Part shown: positions 1 to 11,784 of the stretch, piece after piece | Numbering within the stretch: the first letter of the stretch is position 1 | Layout: every line of letters begins with the position of its first letter | Assembly: GCF_002139935.1 (NCBI RefSeq) | Contig: NZ_CP015578.1 | Coordinates: 1-64,000, forward strand | Length of the DNA: 64,000 bases | Origin: Campylobacter lanienae NCTC 13004 | GTDB lineage: Bacteria; Campylobacterota; Campylobacteria; Campylobacterales; Campylobacteraceae | Direction of reading: 5' to 3' | The notes under the pieces: model-generated | Database searches by the model: none | Told to the model about the DNA's origin: nothing | The model's input: only the letters and a program-made list of their open reading frames with translations | Translations under genes and position numbers: made by a program

Positions 1-1311
1 TTGCTAGGTATAAAGGCGCTTGAAATTTTGAGCCAAGAGATATCAAAAAGTGAGATGGATAACTACATTTCACAGATTAAATTTAGCGAAAAAGGCTCAA
101 ATTCTCAAAGGGTAGTTTTCATCGCTCCTAATGAACTTATAGCCAAATTTATACAGACAAAATACGCAACTAAATTAGCAAATATCTATGAAGTACATAC
201 CGGCTTAAAGCCTCAAATTTTAATCACCACACAAAAAGCAGATCTAAATCTCAAATTAAAAGAGGTAAATGTCAAAGAGATAAAGAGCCAAAGCTCACTA
301 CTCAATCCTAGTTATACATTTGATAACTTTGTTGTTGGGGATTCTAATCAATTTGCTTTCATCAGCTCCAAGCAAGTAGCTGCCAATCCTGGTAAAGCCT
401 ACAATCCGCTATTTATCTATGGTCCAACCGGTCTTGGCAAAACCCATCTTTTACAATCAATTGGTAATGAGTGCTTAGAACATGGCAAAACGGTTATTTG
501 TATCACAAGCGAGCAATTCACTAGCGATTTTATTAGAAATTTAGAAAATCGCACAATGAATAAATTTAAAGAAAAATATCGAAGTTGCGATGTTTTATTA
601 ATCGATGATGTTCAGTTTTTTCATAAATCAGAAAAAACTCAAGAGGAGTTTTTCCATACTTTCAATGAAATTCACGCCAAAAAAGGTCAAATCGTAATGA
701 CCTCTGACAAACCGCCAAAAATGCTAAAAGGCTTTGAAGAGAGATTAAAAAGCCGTTTTGAGTGGGGGCTTATGGCTGATATCACACCACCAGAGCTTGA
801 TACCAAAATTAGAATTATCAAAACAAAATGCGAATTTGACAAAATAGAATTAAGCGATGATATAATAGAGTATATCGCTTCAAATATGGGTGATAACATT
901 AGAGAGATAGAGAGTGCGATAATCAATATAAACGCCTTTGCCAACATAATGCGTCAAAATATCACACTTGAATTTGCCAAAAATGTAATAAAAGATCAGA
1001 TAAAAGAGAAAAAAGAAGCCATAAATTTAGAAGATATAATCAAATATGTATCTCATGAGATGAATATAAAACCAAGTGATATAAAAAGCAAAAACCGCAC
1101 AAAAAATATTGTAGAAGCTAGGAGAATTTGTATCTATCTAGCAAAAACTTTAACCCCAAATTCAATGCCACAACTAGCATCGCATTTTGGGTTAAAAGAC
1201 CATAGCGCAGTAAGCCATAATATCAAAAAAATCAATAATTTAATAGAAAGTGATAGCTACTTTAAAGCTAGATTAGAAGAGTTAAAAAACAAAATATTAT
1301 CAAAGGAATAG
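1..1311 (+). CDS. dnaA: Chromosomal replication initiator protein DnaA
   Basis: DnaA binds DnaA boxes at the origin, opens the duplex and recruits the helicase. The 436-residue product has an N-terminal interaction domain (about 1-80), an AAA+ core with Walker A GPTGLGKT at about 141-148 and Walker B LLIDDVQF near 200-207, and a C-terminal DNA-binding helix-turn-helix with the signature DHSAVSH near 400. The length is normal for the family. The start is a TTG on the first base of the window, so the ribosome binding site and promoter lie outside view. It is followed by a 133-bp gap that looks like an origin, then dnaN and gyrB. Identification is essentially certain. Confidence 0.98.
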   Translation: MLGIKALEILSQEISKSEMDNYISQIKFSEKGSNSQRVVFIAPNELIAKFIQTKYATKLANIYEVHTGLKPQILITTQKADLNLKLKEVNVKEIKSQSSLLNPSYTFDNFVVGDSNQFAFISSKQVAANPGKAYNPLFIYGPTGLGKTHLLQSIGNECLEHGKTVICITSEQFTSDFIRNLENRTMNKFKEKYRSCDVLLIDDVQFFHKSEKTQEEFFHTFNEIHAKKGQIVMTSDKPPKMLKGFEERLKSRFEWGLMADITPPELDTKIRIIKTKCEFDKIELSDDIIEYIASNMGDNIREIESAIININAFANIMRQNITLEFAKNVIKDQIKEKKEAINLEDIIKYVSHEMNIKPSDIKSKNRTKNIVEARRICIYLAKTLTPNSMPQLASHFGLKDHSAVSHNIKKINNLIESDSYFKARLEELKNKILSKE

Positions 1312-1444
1312 TGAATATGTGTGAAAATTATCTTCTGAGTTATTCAACAAAATTTAGGCGAATTTACGGCGTTTTGTGTAGTTATTCACAAAATCAACAA
1401 ACTAACTAAAAATAAAAAATTAAATTTAAAAATAAAGGCAAAAA
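1312..1444. other. Putative replication origin (oriC) between dnaA and dnaN
   Basis: This gap holds one perfect DnaA box, TTATTCACA at 1382-1390, which fits the TTATTCACn consensus reported for Campylobacterota. Weaker boxes are TTATTCAAC at 1340-1348 and a degenerate reverse box at 1319-1327. The box is followed by about 45 bp of almost pure A/T (1400-1444) suitable as an unwinding element. Related bacteria have functional origins just downstream of dnaA. The sequence shows the box and the AT tract; origin function is inferred. The region upstream of dnaA, which could hold a second part, is outside the window. Confidence 0.55.
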
Positions 1445-4848
<3,404 letters not shown>

Positions 4849-4856
4849 GGATAGAT

Positions 4857-5300
4857 ATGGAAAATTTAAAATATGGTGAAAAGATTATAGCTGAATTTGA
4901 TATAGATAAAGATTTTGAAATATGGCCAAATAGTGCTAATAAAGATTATGCGATCAAAATCACTCTACCAGAGTTTGCTTGCTTTTGTCCAAGGAGTGGC
5001 TATCCCGATTTTGCTACAATTTATCTAACATATGTCCCTGATAAATTTGTAGTAGAGTTAAAGGCTCTAAAATTATATATAAATAGCTTTTTAAATCGCC
5101 ATATAAGTCATGAATCTAGTATAAATGAAATTTACGATACTCTAGATAATAAGCTAAAACCAAAATATCTAAGAGTTGTTGGTGATTTTAATCCAAGGGG
5201 CAATGTCCATACGATTATAGAAGTTGATAGCAATATGATAAAAGAGCAAAAATACGATACAAGCTCTATAGTATTTGAAAATACTAGGAAATTTAACTAA
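4857..5300 (+). CDS. queF: NADPH-dependent 7-cyano-7-deazaguanine (preQ0) reductase
   Basis: QueF reduces preQ0 to preQ1 in queuosine tRNA modification. The 147-residue protein is a short unimodular QueF (T-fold). It has the nucleophile motif CPRSGYPDFA with C44 as the likely thioimide-forming cysteine, and the family stretch ELKALKLYINSF at about 67-78. The C-terminal 20 or so residues after about 125 extend beyond the usual QueF end and have no motif I recognise. It starts 8 bp after gyrB with an AAGGAT ribosome binding site and overlaps the next gene by one base, so it is probably co-transcribed with both. Confidence 0.93.
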   Translation: MENLKYGEKIIAEFDIDKDFEIWPNSANKDYAIKITLPEFACFCPRSGYPDFATIYLTYVPDKFVVELKALKLYINSFLNRHISHESSINEIYDTLDNKLKPKYLRVVGDFNPRGNVHTIIEVDSNMIKEQKYDTSSIVFENTRKFN

Positions 5301-6550
5301 TGATAAATCCAAAACTTATTGAACATATTTTCAAAGCGGCCAATATATCAAGGTGGAATGACTATCCTAAGATGGTTGAGCTATCAGAGCTAGACAAACA
5401 AGCTCATAAATTTATAATAGCATATTTCATCGCAAAGCTTGAAAATGATGTAGATATGCGTTATATAATAGAAGGTGGGGTTTTTGAGTTTTTAAGTAGA
5501 GTTGTGGTAACTGATATTCGCCCAGATGTCTTTCACCATATCCAAAAGACCAAAGCTAATGAGATAAATAACTGGGTTTTGACAAATTTAGAACCATTAA
5601 TAGAAGATATCGAAGATGGTAAATTTTTAGATAGATTTAAGAGTTATTTAGAAGACAAAGGCCACAAAAAAGAGAGATTAATTTTAAAAGCCGCTAGTTA
5701 TCTAGCTACTAAGTGGGAATTTAGCATTGTATATCAAACTAGTAAATTTTTAAATGATATCGATGAATTAAAGCAAAAAGTAGATGAAGAGCTAGAAGAT
5801 TATTATGAATTAATCGGCGTTAGAAAGATCGCTATGAATCAAAAATTAGCTCGCATAGTTGATTTAAGCGGAAGATTAAGATTTCAAAAGCGTTGGGCTC
5901 AGACGAACCGCATTCCAGAAACAGCAGTTTTAGGTCATATGCTAGTTGTAGCTATATTTGGCTATTTTTATTCAATCAAAGTTGGAGCAAATTCAAAACG
6001 ATTAGAAAATAACTTTTATTGCGCTTTGTTTCATGATCTACCTGAGAGCCTAACTCGTGATATTATAAGCCCTGTTAAATATGGTATTGATGGGCTAAAT
6101 GAGATAATTAGCGATTATGAGATGAGATTAATCGAAGATAAAATTTTGCCATATATCCCACAAAGTTTTAGAGATGAATTTAGCTATATTTTAGGCGTTA
6201 GAAGTGATGATGGGGTCTTTAAAAAAGATGAATTTGAAAATAGAATTTGTCGCACAACTCCACAACCATATCACGGAAGTATGAGTAATGTTAATGATGA
6301 TGAGTATAATAGCATTGATGGCAAGGCTTTGAAATATTGCGATAGATTAGCTGCTTTTGTCGAGGCTGGACTCTCTATAAGCTATGGTGTTAAAAGCAAG
6401 GATTTAGTAAGAGGATTTCAAAATATAAGAGCTAAATTCAAAAAAAGCCCAAAAATTGAAGGTGTGGATTTTGATAAAATTTGTAGAGATTTTATGAAAG
6501 ATTTAGATATAGAAAACCTCTCCCCAGATGACTGCGGCACACACCTATAA
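5300..6550 (+). CDS. HD-domain protein, putative metal-dependent phosphohydrolase
   Basis: This 416-residue protein has no certain substrate. The C-terminal half carries a His near 212 (VLGHMLV), a His-Asp pair in FHDLPES near 245-250 and a later Asp in YCDRLAAFVE near 350. That pattern fits metal-binding HD phosphohydrolases of the YfbR/HD_3 kind. The N-terminal part has His pairs (QAHKF, VFHHI) that may be a second, degenerate HD domain. It overlaps the queF stop by one base (TAATG). Its stop codon adjoins the U-run of the SRP RNA terminator encoded on the opposite strand. Nucleotidase function is possible but unproven. Confidence 0.75.
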   Translation: MINPKLIEHIFKAANISRWNDYPKMVELSELDKQAHKFIIAYFIAKLENDVDMRYIIEGGVFEFLSRVVVTDIRPDVFHHIQKTKANEINNWVLTNLEPLIEDIEDGKFLDRFKSYLEDKGHKKERLILKAASYLATKWEFSIVYQTSKFLNDIDELKQKVDEELEDYYELIGVRKIAMNQKLARIVDLSGRLRFQKRWAQTNRIPETAVLGHMLVVAIFGYFYSIKVGANSKRLENNFYCALFHDLPESLTRDIISPVKYGIDGLNEIISDYEMRLIEDKILPYIPQSFRDEFSYILGVRSDDGVFKKDEFENRICRTTPQPYHGSMSNVNDDEYNSIDGKALKYCDRLAAFVEAGLSISYGVKSKDLVRGFQNIRAKFKKSPKIEGVDFDKICRDFMKDLDIENLSPDDCGTHL

Positions 6551-6621
6551 AAAGTGCTCTGCTATGTTCCCATCCTGAAGCGGTGCTTTTTAAAAGCATT
6601 GCACAGGTCTAAGGAAAGGCG
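6549..6621 (-). ncRNA. ffs: Small signal recognition particle RNA (4.5S type)
   Basis: Read on the minus strand, 6578-6559 contains the SRP domain IV signature: UCAGG, then AUG, a GGAA tetraloop, CAU, then AGCAG, closed by GCU/AGC. This is the two-sided internal loop and GNRA tip bound by Ffh. A perfect TATAAT lies at 6633-6628, placing the 5' end near 6621. The RNA ends in GAGCAC followed by five U at 6553-6549. The predicted length of about 73 nt is at the short end for a small bacterial SRP RNA. The motif is seen directly; the exact ends are inferred. On the plus strand the same DNA shows only an uninformative hairpin. Confidence 0.82.
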
Positions 6622-6627
6622 GATGAA

Positions 6628-6633
6628 ATTATA
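6628..6633 (-). promoter_or_regulatory. -10 element of the SRP RNA gene
   Basis: A perfect TATAAT on the minus strand sits about 7 nt before the inferred 5' end of the SRP RNA. There is no clear -35, as is usual for Campylobacter sigma-70 promoters. Confidence 0.6.
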
Positions 6634-6661
6634 TCTATATTTTACTTAAAATAGGATTATG

Positions 6662-7090
6662 ATGAGTTATAAATTACATTTTTTATCTATTTTTCGTGAG
6701 CTTTTTGTTCCGCATTATCGATCACTAGAGTTTAGAGCCAAGATTTTTACCGCTATGTTAATTGCTAAAAATAGTATTTTAGATAGTGATTATCAAGAGG
6801 TTGAAGAGATAGCAAAAGATATATACAAAGATGATAAAAAGCGAATTCACATCCTAGTCCAAACGGTTAAAGAGTATGTAGAAAAGGCTACTCAAGCTTC
6901 TAAATTGAATTTAGATTTATTACTAAAAGATATAGATTATGAATTAAAAATGATAAAAAGATATGTCAAAAAGATTGATTTTGAGCATCTTAGAAGATTG
7001 ATGATTAATAGCGATGAGATGGATGCTATCTTCCAACAGCAAGTTTATGAGTTTTTTTTAAACGAAGTTAGAATTTACTCTCATAGCTAA
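6662..7090 (+). CDS. Conserved hypothetical protein, helical
   Basis: I do not recognise this protein of about 142 residues. It is rich in Lys, Glu, Ile and Leu and appears entirely alpha-helical, with a central amphipathic or coiled-coil-like stretch (about 40-115). There are no cysteines, no signal peptide and no membrane span. Two ATGs occur in tandem at 6659 and 6662. The AGGA at 6653-6656 is better spaced for the second, so I start there. A T8 run lies near the 3' end (7052-7059). It is isolated between the divergently read SRP RNA and a convergent minus-strand operon. Confidence 0.7.
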   Translation: MSYKLHFLSIFRELFVPHYRSLEFRAKIFTAMLIAKNSILDSDYQEVEEIAKDIYKDDKKRIHILVQTVKEYVEKATQASKLNLDLLLKDIDYELKMIKRYVKKIDFEHLRRLMINSDEMDAIFQQQVYEFFLNEVRIYSHS

Positions 7091-7114
7091 TAATCTAAAA
7101 TTTAATTTTTAAAT

Positions 7115-8038
7115 TTATAACTTAAATCTATCTCCAATTCTAATCTTGCCATCATACTCAAATTCCCGAATTTCTAGCGCTTTATCAGCACATTTAACCC
7201 AAAATCCATCTTTATTAACTCCCACTACAGCGCCATTTATACACTTATAACTCGGTGCATTTAGGTGATAAATTGCTTTGATTATTTTCATCTCTTTACC
7301 ATTTAATATAGCTCTAGCTAATGGCCCTGGATGAGTGATGGCACGGATGAAATTAAATATATCACGACTATTTTGGTTCCAATCAATCATCTCATCTCCA
7401 ATTTTTCTTTGAGTACAATAAAAGCCGTATTTATCAATATTTGATTGTTTAATAGGCTCAAAATTTCGCTCTAAAATCATCTTTAAAGCATCATACAAAA
7501 CATACCCACACTCACTATAAGCCTTTTGTAATAGCGTAGAGTAATCATCACTATCGCTAATTTCATAGTGCTTTTGTAAGATTATATCGCCAGTATCAAT
7601 CCCCTCATCAATATAATGAGCTGTAATCCCAAAGCTCTTTTCATCATTTATCAAAGCCCAGTTAAGGATATTTCGCCCACGATAAAATGGCAAGGCACCA
7701 GCGTGACAGTTGATCGCACCAAGCGGAGCTAAATCAATGATTTGGCGTTTAAAAATTTGATCAAATGACATAGAAACTAAGATATCGCATTTAAATTTAA
7801 CAATCTTAGCGATAAATTCAGCCGAATTTATATCACTATGAGAGAAAATCTCAATCCCATAATCTTTTGCGAATTTGGCTAGAATTTCATCATTTGAGTT
7901 ATTTCTAACACAGATGAAAGCGATTTTCATATTTGGATCTTTAGTGATTATTTTAAACGCATTATGTGACCAAATTCCATCAGCAAAATAGCCAATTTTT
8001 AAGCTTGTATTAAGGCTTGTACCCCCCCCTAAATTCAT
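7115..8038 (-). CDS. Sugar N-formyltransferase-like protein with a poly-G tract at its 5' end
   Basis: This is a formyltransferase of the N10-formyltetrahydrofolate-dependent fold. The catalytic Asn-His-Asp triad is visible as N110 and H112 in INCHAGALPFYRG and D148 in GIDTGD. Such enzymes formylate aminosugars for surface glycans; methionyl-tRNA formyltransferase is related but usually carries a different C-terminal domain. The gene begins MNLGGGTSL, with the glycines encoded by eight consecutive G (complement of 8022-8029). A GGAGG ribosome binding site sits upstream of the ATG at 8038, so the start is well supported. It follows nfo with a 16-bp gap. Slippage in the tract would shift the frame near codon 4. 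Confidence 0.82.
   Translation of the reverse strand: MNLGGGTSLNTSLKIGYFADGIWSHNAFKIITKDPNMKIAFICVRNNSNDEILAKFAKDYGIEIFSHSDINSAEFIAKIVKFKCDILVSMSFDQIFKRQIIDLAPLGAINCHAGALPFYRGRNILNWALINDEKSFGITAHYIDEGIDTGDIILQKHYEISDSDDYSTLLQKAYSECGYVLYDALKMILERNFEPIKQSNIDKYGFYCTQRKIGDEMIDWNQNSRDIFNFIRAITHPGPLARAILNGKEMKIIKAIYHLNAPSYKCINGAVVGVNKDGFWVKCADKALEIREFEYDGKIRIGDRFKL
8022..8029 (-). repeat. G8 homopolymer, candidate contingency tract
   Basis: Eight consecutive C on the plus strand (G on the coding strand) lie 9 bases into the formyltransferase gene. It is the only G/C homopolymer of seven or more that I found in the window. Campylobacter phase-variable genes typically use poly-G tracts of about 8 or more. 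Confidence 0.75.
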
Positions 8039-8054
8039 TATATACCTCCAAAAA

Positions 8055-8897
8055 TTAATCTATAAAATCTCTAAGCATTTTAATCTCATCAGCCCAAATA
8101 CTTTCATCAATAGTTTCTAAAATCAATGGAATTTCATCGATTTTAGGATCATTCATGATAGATTTAAAAGCCTGCTTGCCAATCATCCCCACTCCCAAGC
8201 TATCGTGGCGATCTTTGCGTGAGCCAAGGGCACCTTTGCTATCATTGATATGCATTCCGCTAAGGTATTTATACCCAACTATCTTATCAAATTCGCTCAT
8301 AGTTTTAGCATAGCTCTCATCATCTCTAATATCATAACCACTAGCAAATAGATGGCAAGTATCGATACACACGCCTACACGACTGCTATCTTTGCTCATA
8401 GCGATCAATGCTGCTAGATGCTCAAATTTATATCCTAGATTGCTACCTTGACCGGCGGTATTTTCGATAACTAGCTTGATATTTGATGAGTTTTGAAGTA
8501 GAGCATTCATCTGTTGTGCTATTAGCTCCAAGCACTCATCTTCGCTTATTTGCTTTAGATGTGAGCCTGGATGAAAGTTAATAAGCTCAATCCCTAAGGC
8601 TTCGCACCTTTTAATCTCATCTAAAAATGAGTCAAAACTCTTAGCCCTAGCTTGTGGATCTGGATGACCTAAATTTACCAAATAGCTATTATGAGCTAGG
8701 ATATGCTCTGGCTTTATGTTGGCTTTATTTAAATTTAATTTAAACTCATCAATATCTTTTTGGCTTAGGGGTTTTGCGCTCCATTGTCTTTGATTTTTAA
8801 CAAATAAAGCGAAGGCGTCCGCTGCGATATTTTGGGCATTTAGTGGGGCATTTGCCACACCTCCACTAGCACTTACATGGGCTCCGATTCTTTTCAT
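8055..8897 (-). CDS. nfo: Endonuclease IV (AP endonuclease)
   Basis: This enzyme cleaves DNA at abasic sites and removes 3' blocking groups in base excision repair. The 280-residue TIM-barrel protein begins [13 protein letters not shown], as expected. It carries the zinc-binding family motifs around HPGSHL (near 106-111), VIENTAGQG (near 143-151), [14 protein letters not shown] (near 177-190) and HINDSK (near 217-222). It overlaps the upstream lipoprotein gene by 4 bases (ATGA) and is followed closely by the formyltransferase, so the three genes are likely one transcript despite unrelated roles. Confidence 0.96.
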   Translation of the reverse strand: MKRIGAHVSASGGVANAPLNAQNIAADAFALFVKNQRQWSAKPLSQKDIDEFKLNLNKANIKPEHILAHNSYLVNLGHPDPQARAKSFDSFLDEIKRCEALGIELINFHPGSHLKQISEDECLELIAQQMNALLQNSSNIKLVIENTAGQGSNLGYKFEHLAALIAMSKDSSRVGVCIDTCHLFASGYDIRDDESYAKTMSEFDKIVGYKYLSGMHINDSKGALGSRKDRHDSLGVGMIGKQAFKSIMNDPKIDEIPLILETIDESIWADEIKMLRDFID

Positions 8898-9376
8898 TTT
8901 AACTCTCTTATTATGATTTTAACTCTATTTTGATTATCGATAAATTTAACTAAATCATCACAAACTTCATATTTTATCATTTTATTAGCTATATTTTGCT
9001 CAAATCCGCAATTAGTTTTTTGAAAATTTGCCCCATCATAGATTGGAATTTTAGATATGATATTATCTAAGATCTCATCATAGTGAGCTGATCTTAGATA
9101 TTTTATATTAAAGCTTTGATAATCACTACAAACCCCATTAATACAGATATTTTCAGCTAGTTTTAAATTTAAAACTAACACCCCGCTATTGTAGATTTGA
9201 ATTTGAGTTTGATTGGTATATTTATGTATAAATCCAGCATCGCTAATACGCAAATTAGGAGTAATAAAGCTAAATAAAACGCTATTTGAGTATTTTGGTT
9301 GATGAGTACATCCAGTAAAAATAGTGATAAACATGGCTAAAATTATAAAGTTAAATTTAGTTTTATTCAAATGCAA
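8894..9376 (-). CDS. Putative lipoprotein
   Basis: The 160-residue product starts with a basic stretch, a hydrophobic segment and a lipobox ending FTGC, with C23 as the lipidation site, so the mature protein should be membrane anchored. The remainder is rich in Asn and Ile with four further cysteines (near 75-81 and 122-139) and matches no enzyme family I know. Similar small lipoproteins occur next to repair genes in other Campylobacter species. It has its own TATAAT at 9401-9396 and overlaps nfo by 4 bases. Confidence 0.8.
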   Translation of the reverse strand: MHLNKTKFNFIILAMFITIFTGCTHQPKYSNSVLFSFITPNLRISDAGFIHKYTNQTQIQIYNSGVLVLNLKLAENICINGVCSDYQSFNIKYLRSAHYDEILDNIISKIPIYDGANFQKTNCGFEQNIANKMIKYEVCDDLVKFIDNQNRVKIIIRELK

Positions 9377-9395
9377 ACCTTTTTAAATTTGAGAA

Positions 9396-9401
9396 ATTAT
9401 A
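9396..9401 (-). promoter_or_regulatory. -10 element for the lipoprotein-nfo-formyltransferase transcript
   Basis: TATAAT on the minus strand lies 19 bp before the lipoprotein ATG, within a very A/T-rich stretch and without a recognisable -35. Confidence 0.5.
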
Positions 9402-9455
9402 TATAGATTTTGTAAATTTTTGATATATTTAAGTGGTATTTAAGTAATGTTTTTA

Positions 9456-9461
9456 TATAAT
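9456..9461 (+). promoter_or_regulatory. -10 element of tRNA-Glu
   Basis: TATAAT lies 20 bp before the mature tRNA 5' end, preceded by T-rich DNA typical of Campylobacter promoters. Confidence 0.55.
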
Positions 9462-9481
9462 TCCACTCACGCAACCGCAGT

Positions 9482-9556
9482 GGCCCCTTCGTCTAGCGGT
9501 TAGGACATCGCCCTTTCACGGCGGTAACACGAGTTCGAGTCTCGTAGGGGTCACCA
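9482..9556 (+). tRNA. tRNA-Glu, anticodon TTC
   Basis: A complete 75-nt cloverleaf is visible. The acceptor arm is GGCCCCT/AGGGGTC, followed by discriminator A and an encoded CCA (9554-9556). The D arm contains GCGGTTAGGAC and the anticodon stem TCGCC/GGCGG encloses loop CTTTCAC. The T arm is ACGAG-TTCGAGT-CTCGT. The anticodon TTC is at 9515-9517. It is a single gene rather than part of a tRNA cluster or rRNA operon in this window. Confidence 0.97.
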
Positions 9557-9666
9557 CCTTCTATCATTTTATCCACTTTGTTTATTATTCTTTAATTTAT
9601 TTATCTCTATTAATTTTTGTCATAAATTTATGTTATTTTAATTCTTTAAATTAAGCCAAATTTTAC

Positions 9667-9672
9667 TATAAT
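9667..9672 (+). promoter_or_regulatory. -10 element upstream of the Maf-like gene
   Basis: TATAAT 45 bp before the ATG at 9718 gives a short leader with an AAGGAAA ribosome binding site. Confidence 0.5.
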
Positions 9673-9717
9673 AAAATCCAAAAATGCCGATATAAAGCTA
9701 AATTTAAAAGGAAAAAT

Positions 9718-11784
9718 ATGCAAAATGGTAACAAAAAAGATATTCATGAGATAAAAAACGATATTTCAAAAAAAGATGAGCGAGATCTAACAGAAGATGA
9801 GAGAAAATTTAAAGAGTTAGATTCTAAAATCGCTGATAAGATCAAAAATGATGAAGAGATAACCACTCTTGATAAGAACATAACTGCTATGATGCCTTAT
9901 GCTATCGATACTTCGCTTACGCTATTTGGTTTAGAGGAGAATAAAAAATTTGGCGTTTATATGGGCAAAGACCCGCTAGATCTAAATATCATAAATCTTG
10001 AAACCAAAGAGTATTTATACGAAAGCCCAGCTAAAGATGTTGAGAAAAAGATTATAGAATTCGAAGAAGAGCACGCCAGACATAGGGCGCTTTTTATCTA
10101 TGGAATTGGCAATGGGGTGTTTTTAAAATCAATCTTAGCAAACCCAACGCATAAAAAGATATTTGTCTTTGAGCCTGAGATTGAAATTTTATATGCTGCG
10201 CTTAGTTTGATTGACTTTTCTAGGGATATTTTTAATGATAGGCTTGTTATCTTAGATTCTCATAAGGTTACATTTTTACAATTTTATATTATTTGTAAAA
10301 TGCCAGATGTATTTCATAGTTTTAGACTATATAATATGCATATTATCGATGACTATTACAATGATGAAAAGTATCAAGAAAATATCTTAGAATTAAACAA
10401 AACAATGCAAAAAGCAATCGTCCAAACCCTATATGAACGAGGCAATGACTCTAGAGATTGTCTTTTGGGTATGATCCAAACCACTCAGCACCTTCCAGAT
10501 GTATTTGGCGCTATACCACTTAGAGATATTATCAATAAACGAAAAGGCAAGATAGATTCAGCCGTAATAGTATCAACTGGCCCATCGCTCAATAAGCAGT
10601 TGCCAATACTCAAAAAACTCGCTCCATACACAGTAGTTGTAGCTGTTGATGCGAGTTATCCTATTTTAAAAGAGCATGGGATTAAGCCTGATTATGTAAC
10701 ATCTATAGAGAGAATTCCACCGACTCCGGACTTTTTCAAACCTGCTAGAACTAAATTTGATGATGGAATTATATTTGTTGTGGCTTCTCTTACGCATCAT
10801 GAATCAGTTGAGAATTTACATGATAAAGATGTTTGTTATGCTTTAAGACCGCTAAATTATGAGATGAGCTTTAAAGATTTTAAATTTGGCTATATCGGTG
10901 GCGGACAGAGCGCTGCTCATATGGCGTGGAATGTCGCTCAAGCGTTAAATTGTAAAGATGTAATGCTAATAGGCCAAGACTTAGCTTATGGCGAAGATGG
11001 CACTAGCCACTCTAAAGGGCATATATTTAAAGAGACTGAAATTCCCGTAGAAGAGATACCTATAATGACGCAAAAATACGGCGGTAAAGGCGAAATTCAA
11101 ACTACATTTATATGGAATTTATTTAGACAATATTTCGAGCATAATATCGCAATGCTTCAAAGAAGTGATCCAAACTATAAGCTCTATAACTGCACCGAAG
11201 GTGGAGCAAGAATAGAAGGAACAACTGAAATTCCATTTAAAGAGATGGCCGATAAGATTATCGCTAAGGGCAAAAAAAAGAGCTTCAAGCCAATTTCACC
11301 AATTAGCAAAGAAAAGCAAGAACAACACCTAAAAAAAGCGATCAAAAATATAACTGGAATTTTCAAAACTGGTAATAGAATCCAAAAAAAATGCGAAAAG
11401 CTATATCTTAAAATCGCCAAAGAGATAGAGAGAGCTAAAAAATTAAAAGAGCAAAATAAACAAGATAAAATCAATTATGATAAGCTTCAAAAGTTATCAT
11501 TTGAGATTGATAAGTTAAAAGAGTATGTCTTTAAAGATAGGGTATTTATGTCTTCATTTTATGGGATTTGCGGAGCGATGCTAAATAGCCAAGAGCTCGA
11601 ACTTGCTGTTATTTCCGCTCGTAGAGCTGATAGTGATGAAGAAAAAAATGATAAGTTATTTGAGTGGGTTTCATGCCAAAGTTATTGGATATTTAGCTTA
11701 GCTGGTAGTATAGATGCGACTTTAGGTAAATTAGCTGATGCGGCTAGTGGATTTATGGATAGCCATAAGCTCTTAGAACAATGA
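9718..11784 (+). CDS. Motility accessory factor (Maf) family protein, putative flagellin glycosyltransferase
   Basis: Maf proteins transfer pseudaminic or legionaminic acid derivatives onto flagellin in the cytoplasm and are needed for filament assembly. The 688-residue protein has the central DUF115/MptE-like domain with STGPSLNKQLP near 285-296, then VVAVDASYPIL and GIKPDYVTSIERIPP near 310-337, and IGGGQSAAHMAWNVAQ near 395-410. N- and C-terminal flanks are lysine-rich and helical. It is unlinked here to sugar biosynthesis genes, and flagellin lies 23 kb away. Its stop overlaps the next start (ATGA), so the two products are translationally coupled. The acceptor and the exact sugar are unknown. 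Confidence 0.88.
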   Translation: MQNGNKKDIHEIKNDISKKDERDLTEDERKFKELDSKIADKIKNDEEITTLDKNITAMMPYAIDTSLTLFGLEENKKFGVYMGKDPLDLNIINLETKEYLYESPAKDVEKKIIEFEEEHARHRALFIYGIGNGVFLKSILANPTHKKIFVFEPEIEILYAALSLIDFSRDIFNDRLVILDSHKVTFLQFYIICKMPDVFHSFRLYNMHIIDDYYNDEKYQENILELNKTMQKAIVQTLYERGNDSRDCLLGMIQTTQHLPDVFGAIPLRDIINKRKGKIDSAVIVSTGPSLNKQLPILKKLAPYTVVVAVDASYPILKEHGIKPDYVTSIERIPPTPDFFKPARTKFDDGIIFVVASLTHHESVENLHDKDVCYALRPLNYEMSFKDFKFGYIGGGQSAAHMAWNVAQALNCKDVMLIGQDLAYGEDGTSHSKGHIFKETEIPVEEIPIMTQKYGGKGEIQTTFIWNLFRQYFEHNIAMLQRSDPNYKLYNCTEGGARIEGTTEIPFKEMADKIIAKGKKKSFKPISPISKEKQEQHLKKAIKNITGIFKTGNRIQKKCEKLYLKIAKEIERAKKLKEQNKQDKINYDKLQKLSFEIDKLKEYVFKDRVFMSSFYGICGAMLNSQELELAVISARRADSDEEKNDKLFEWVSCQSYWIFSLAGSIDATLGKLADAASGFMDSHKLLEQ

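Noticed and set aside
6551-6658. Plus-strand hairpin (10-bp stem around 6580-6602) as a riboswitch or leader of the following gene
   Set aside because: It matches no riboswitch I know, while the minus strand carries a full SRP RNA motif with its own promoter and terminator.
7052-7059. T8 run as a phase-variation tract
   Set aside because: It lies near the 3' end of the gene in A/T-rich DNA where such runs are expected; a shift would affect only the last few residues.
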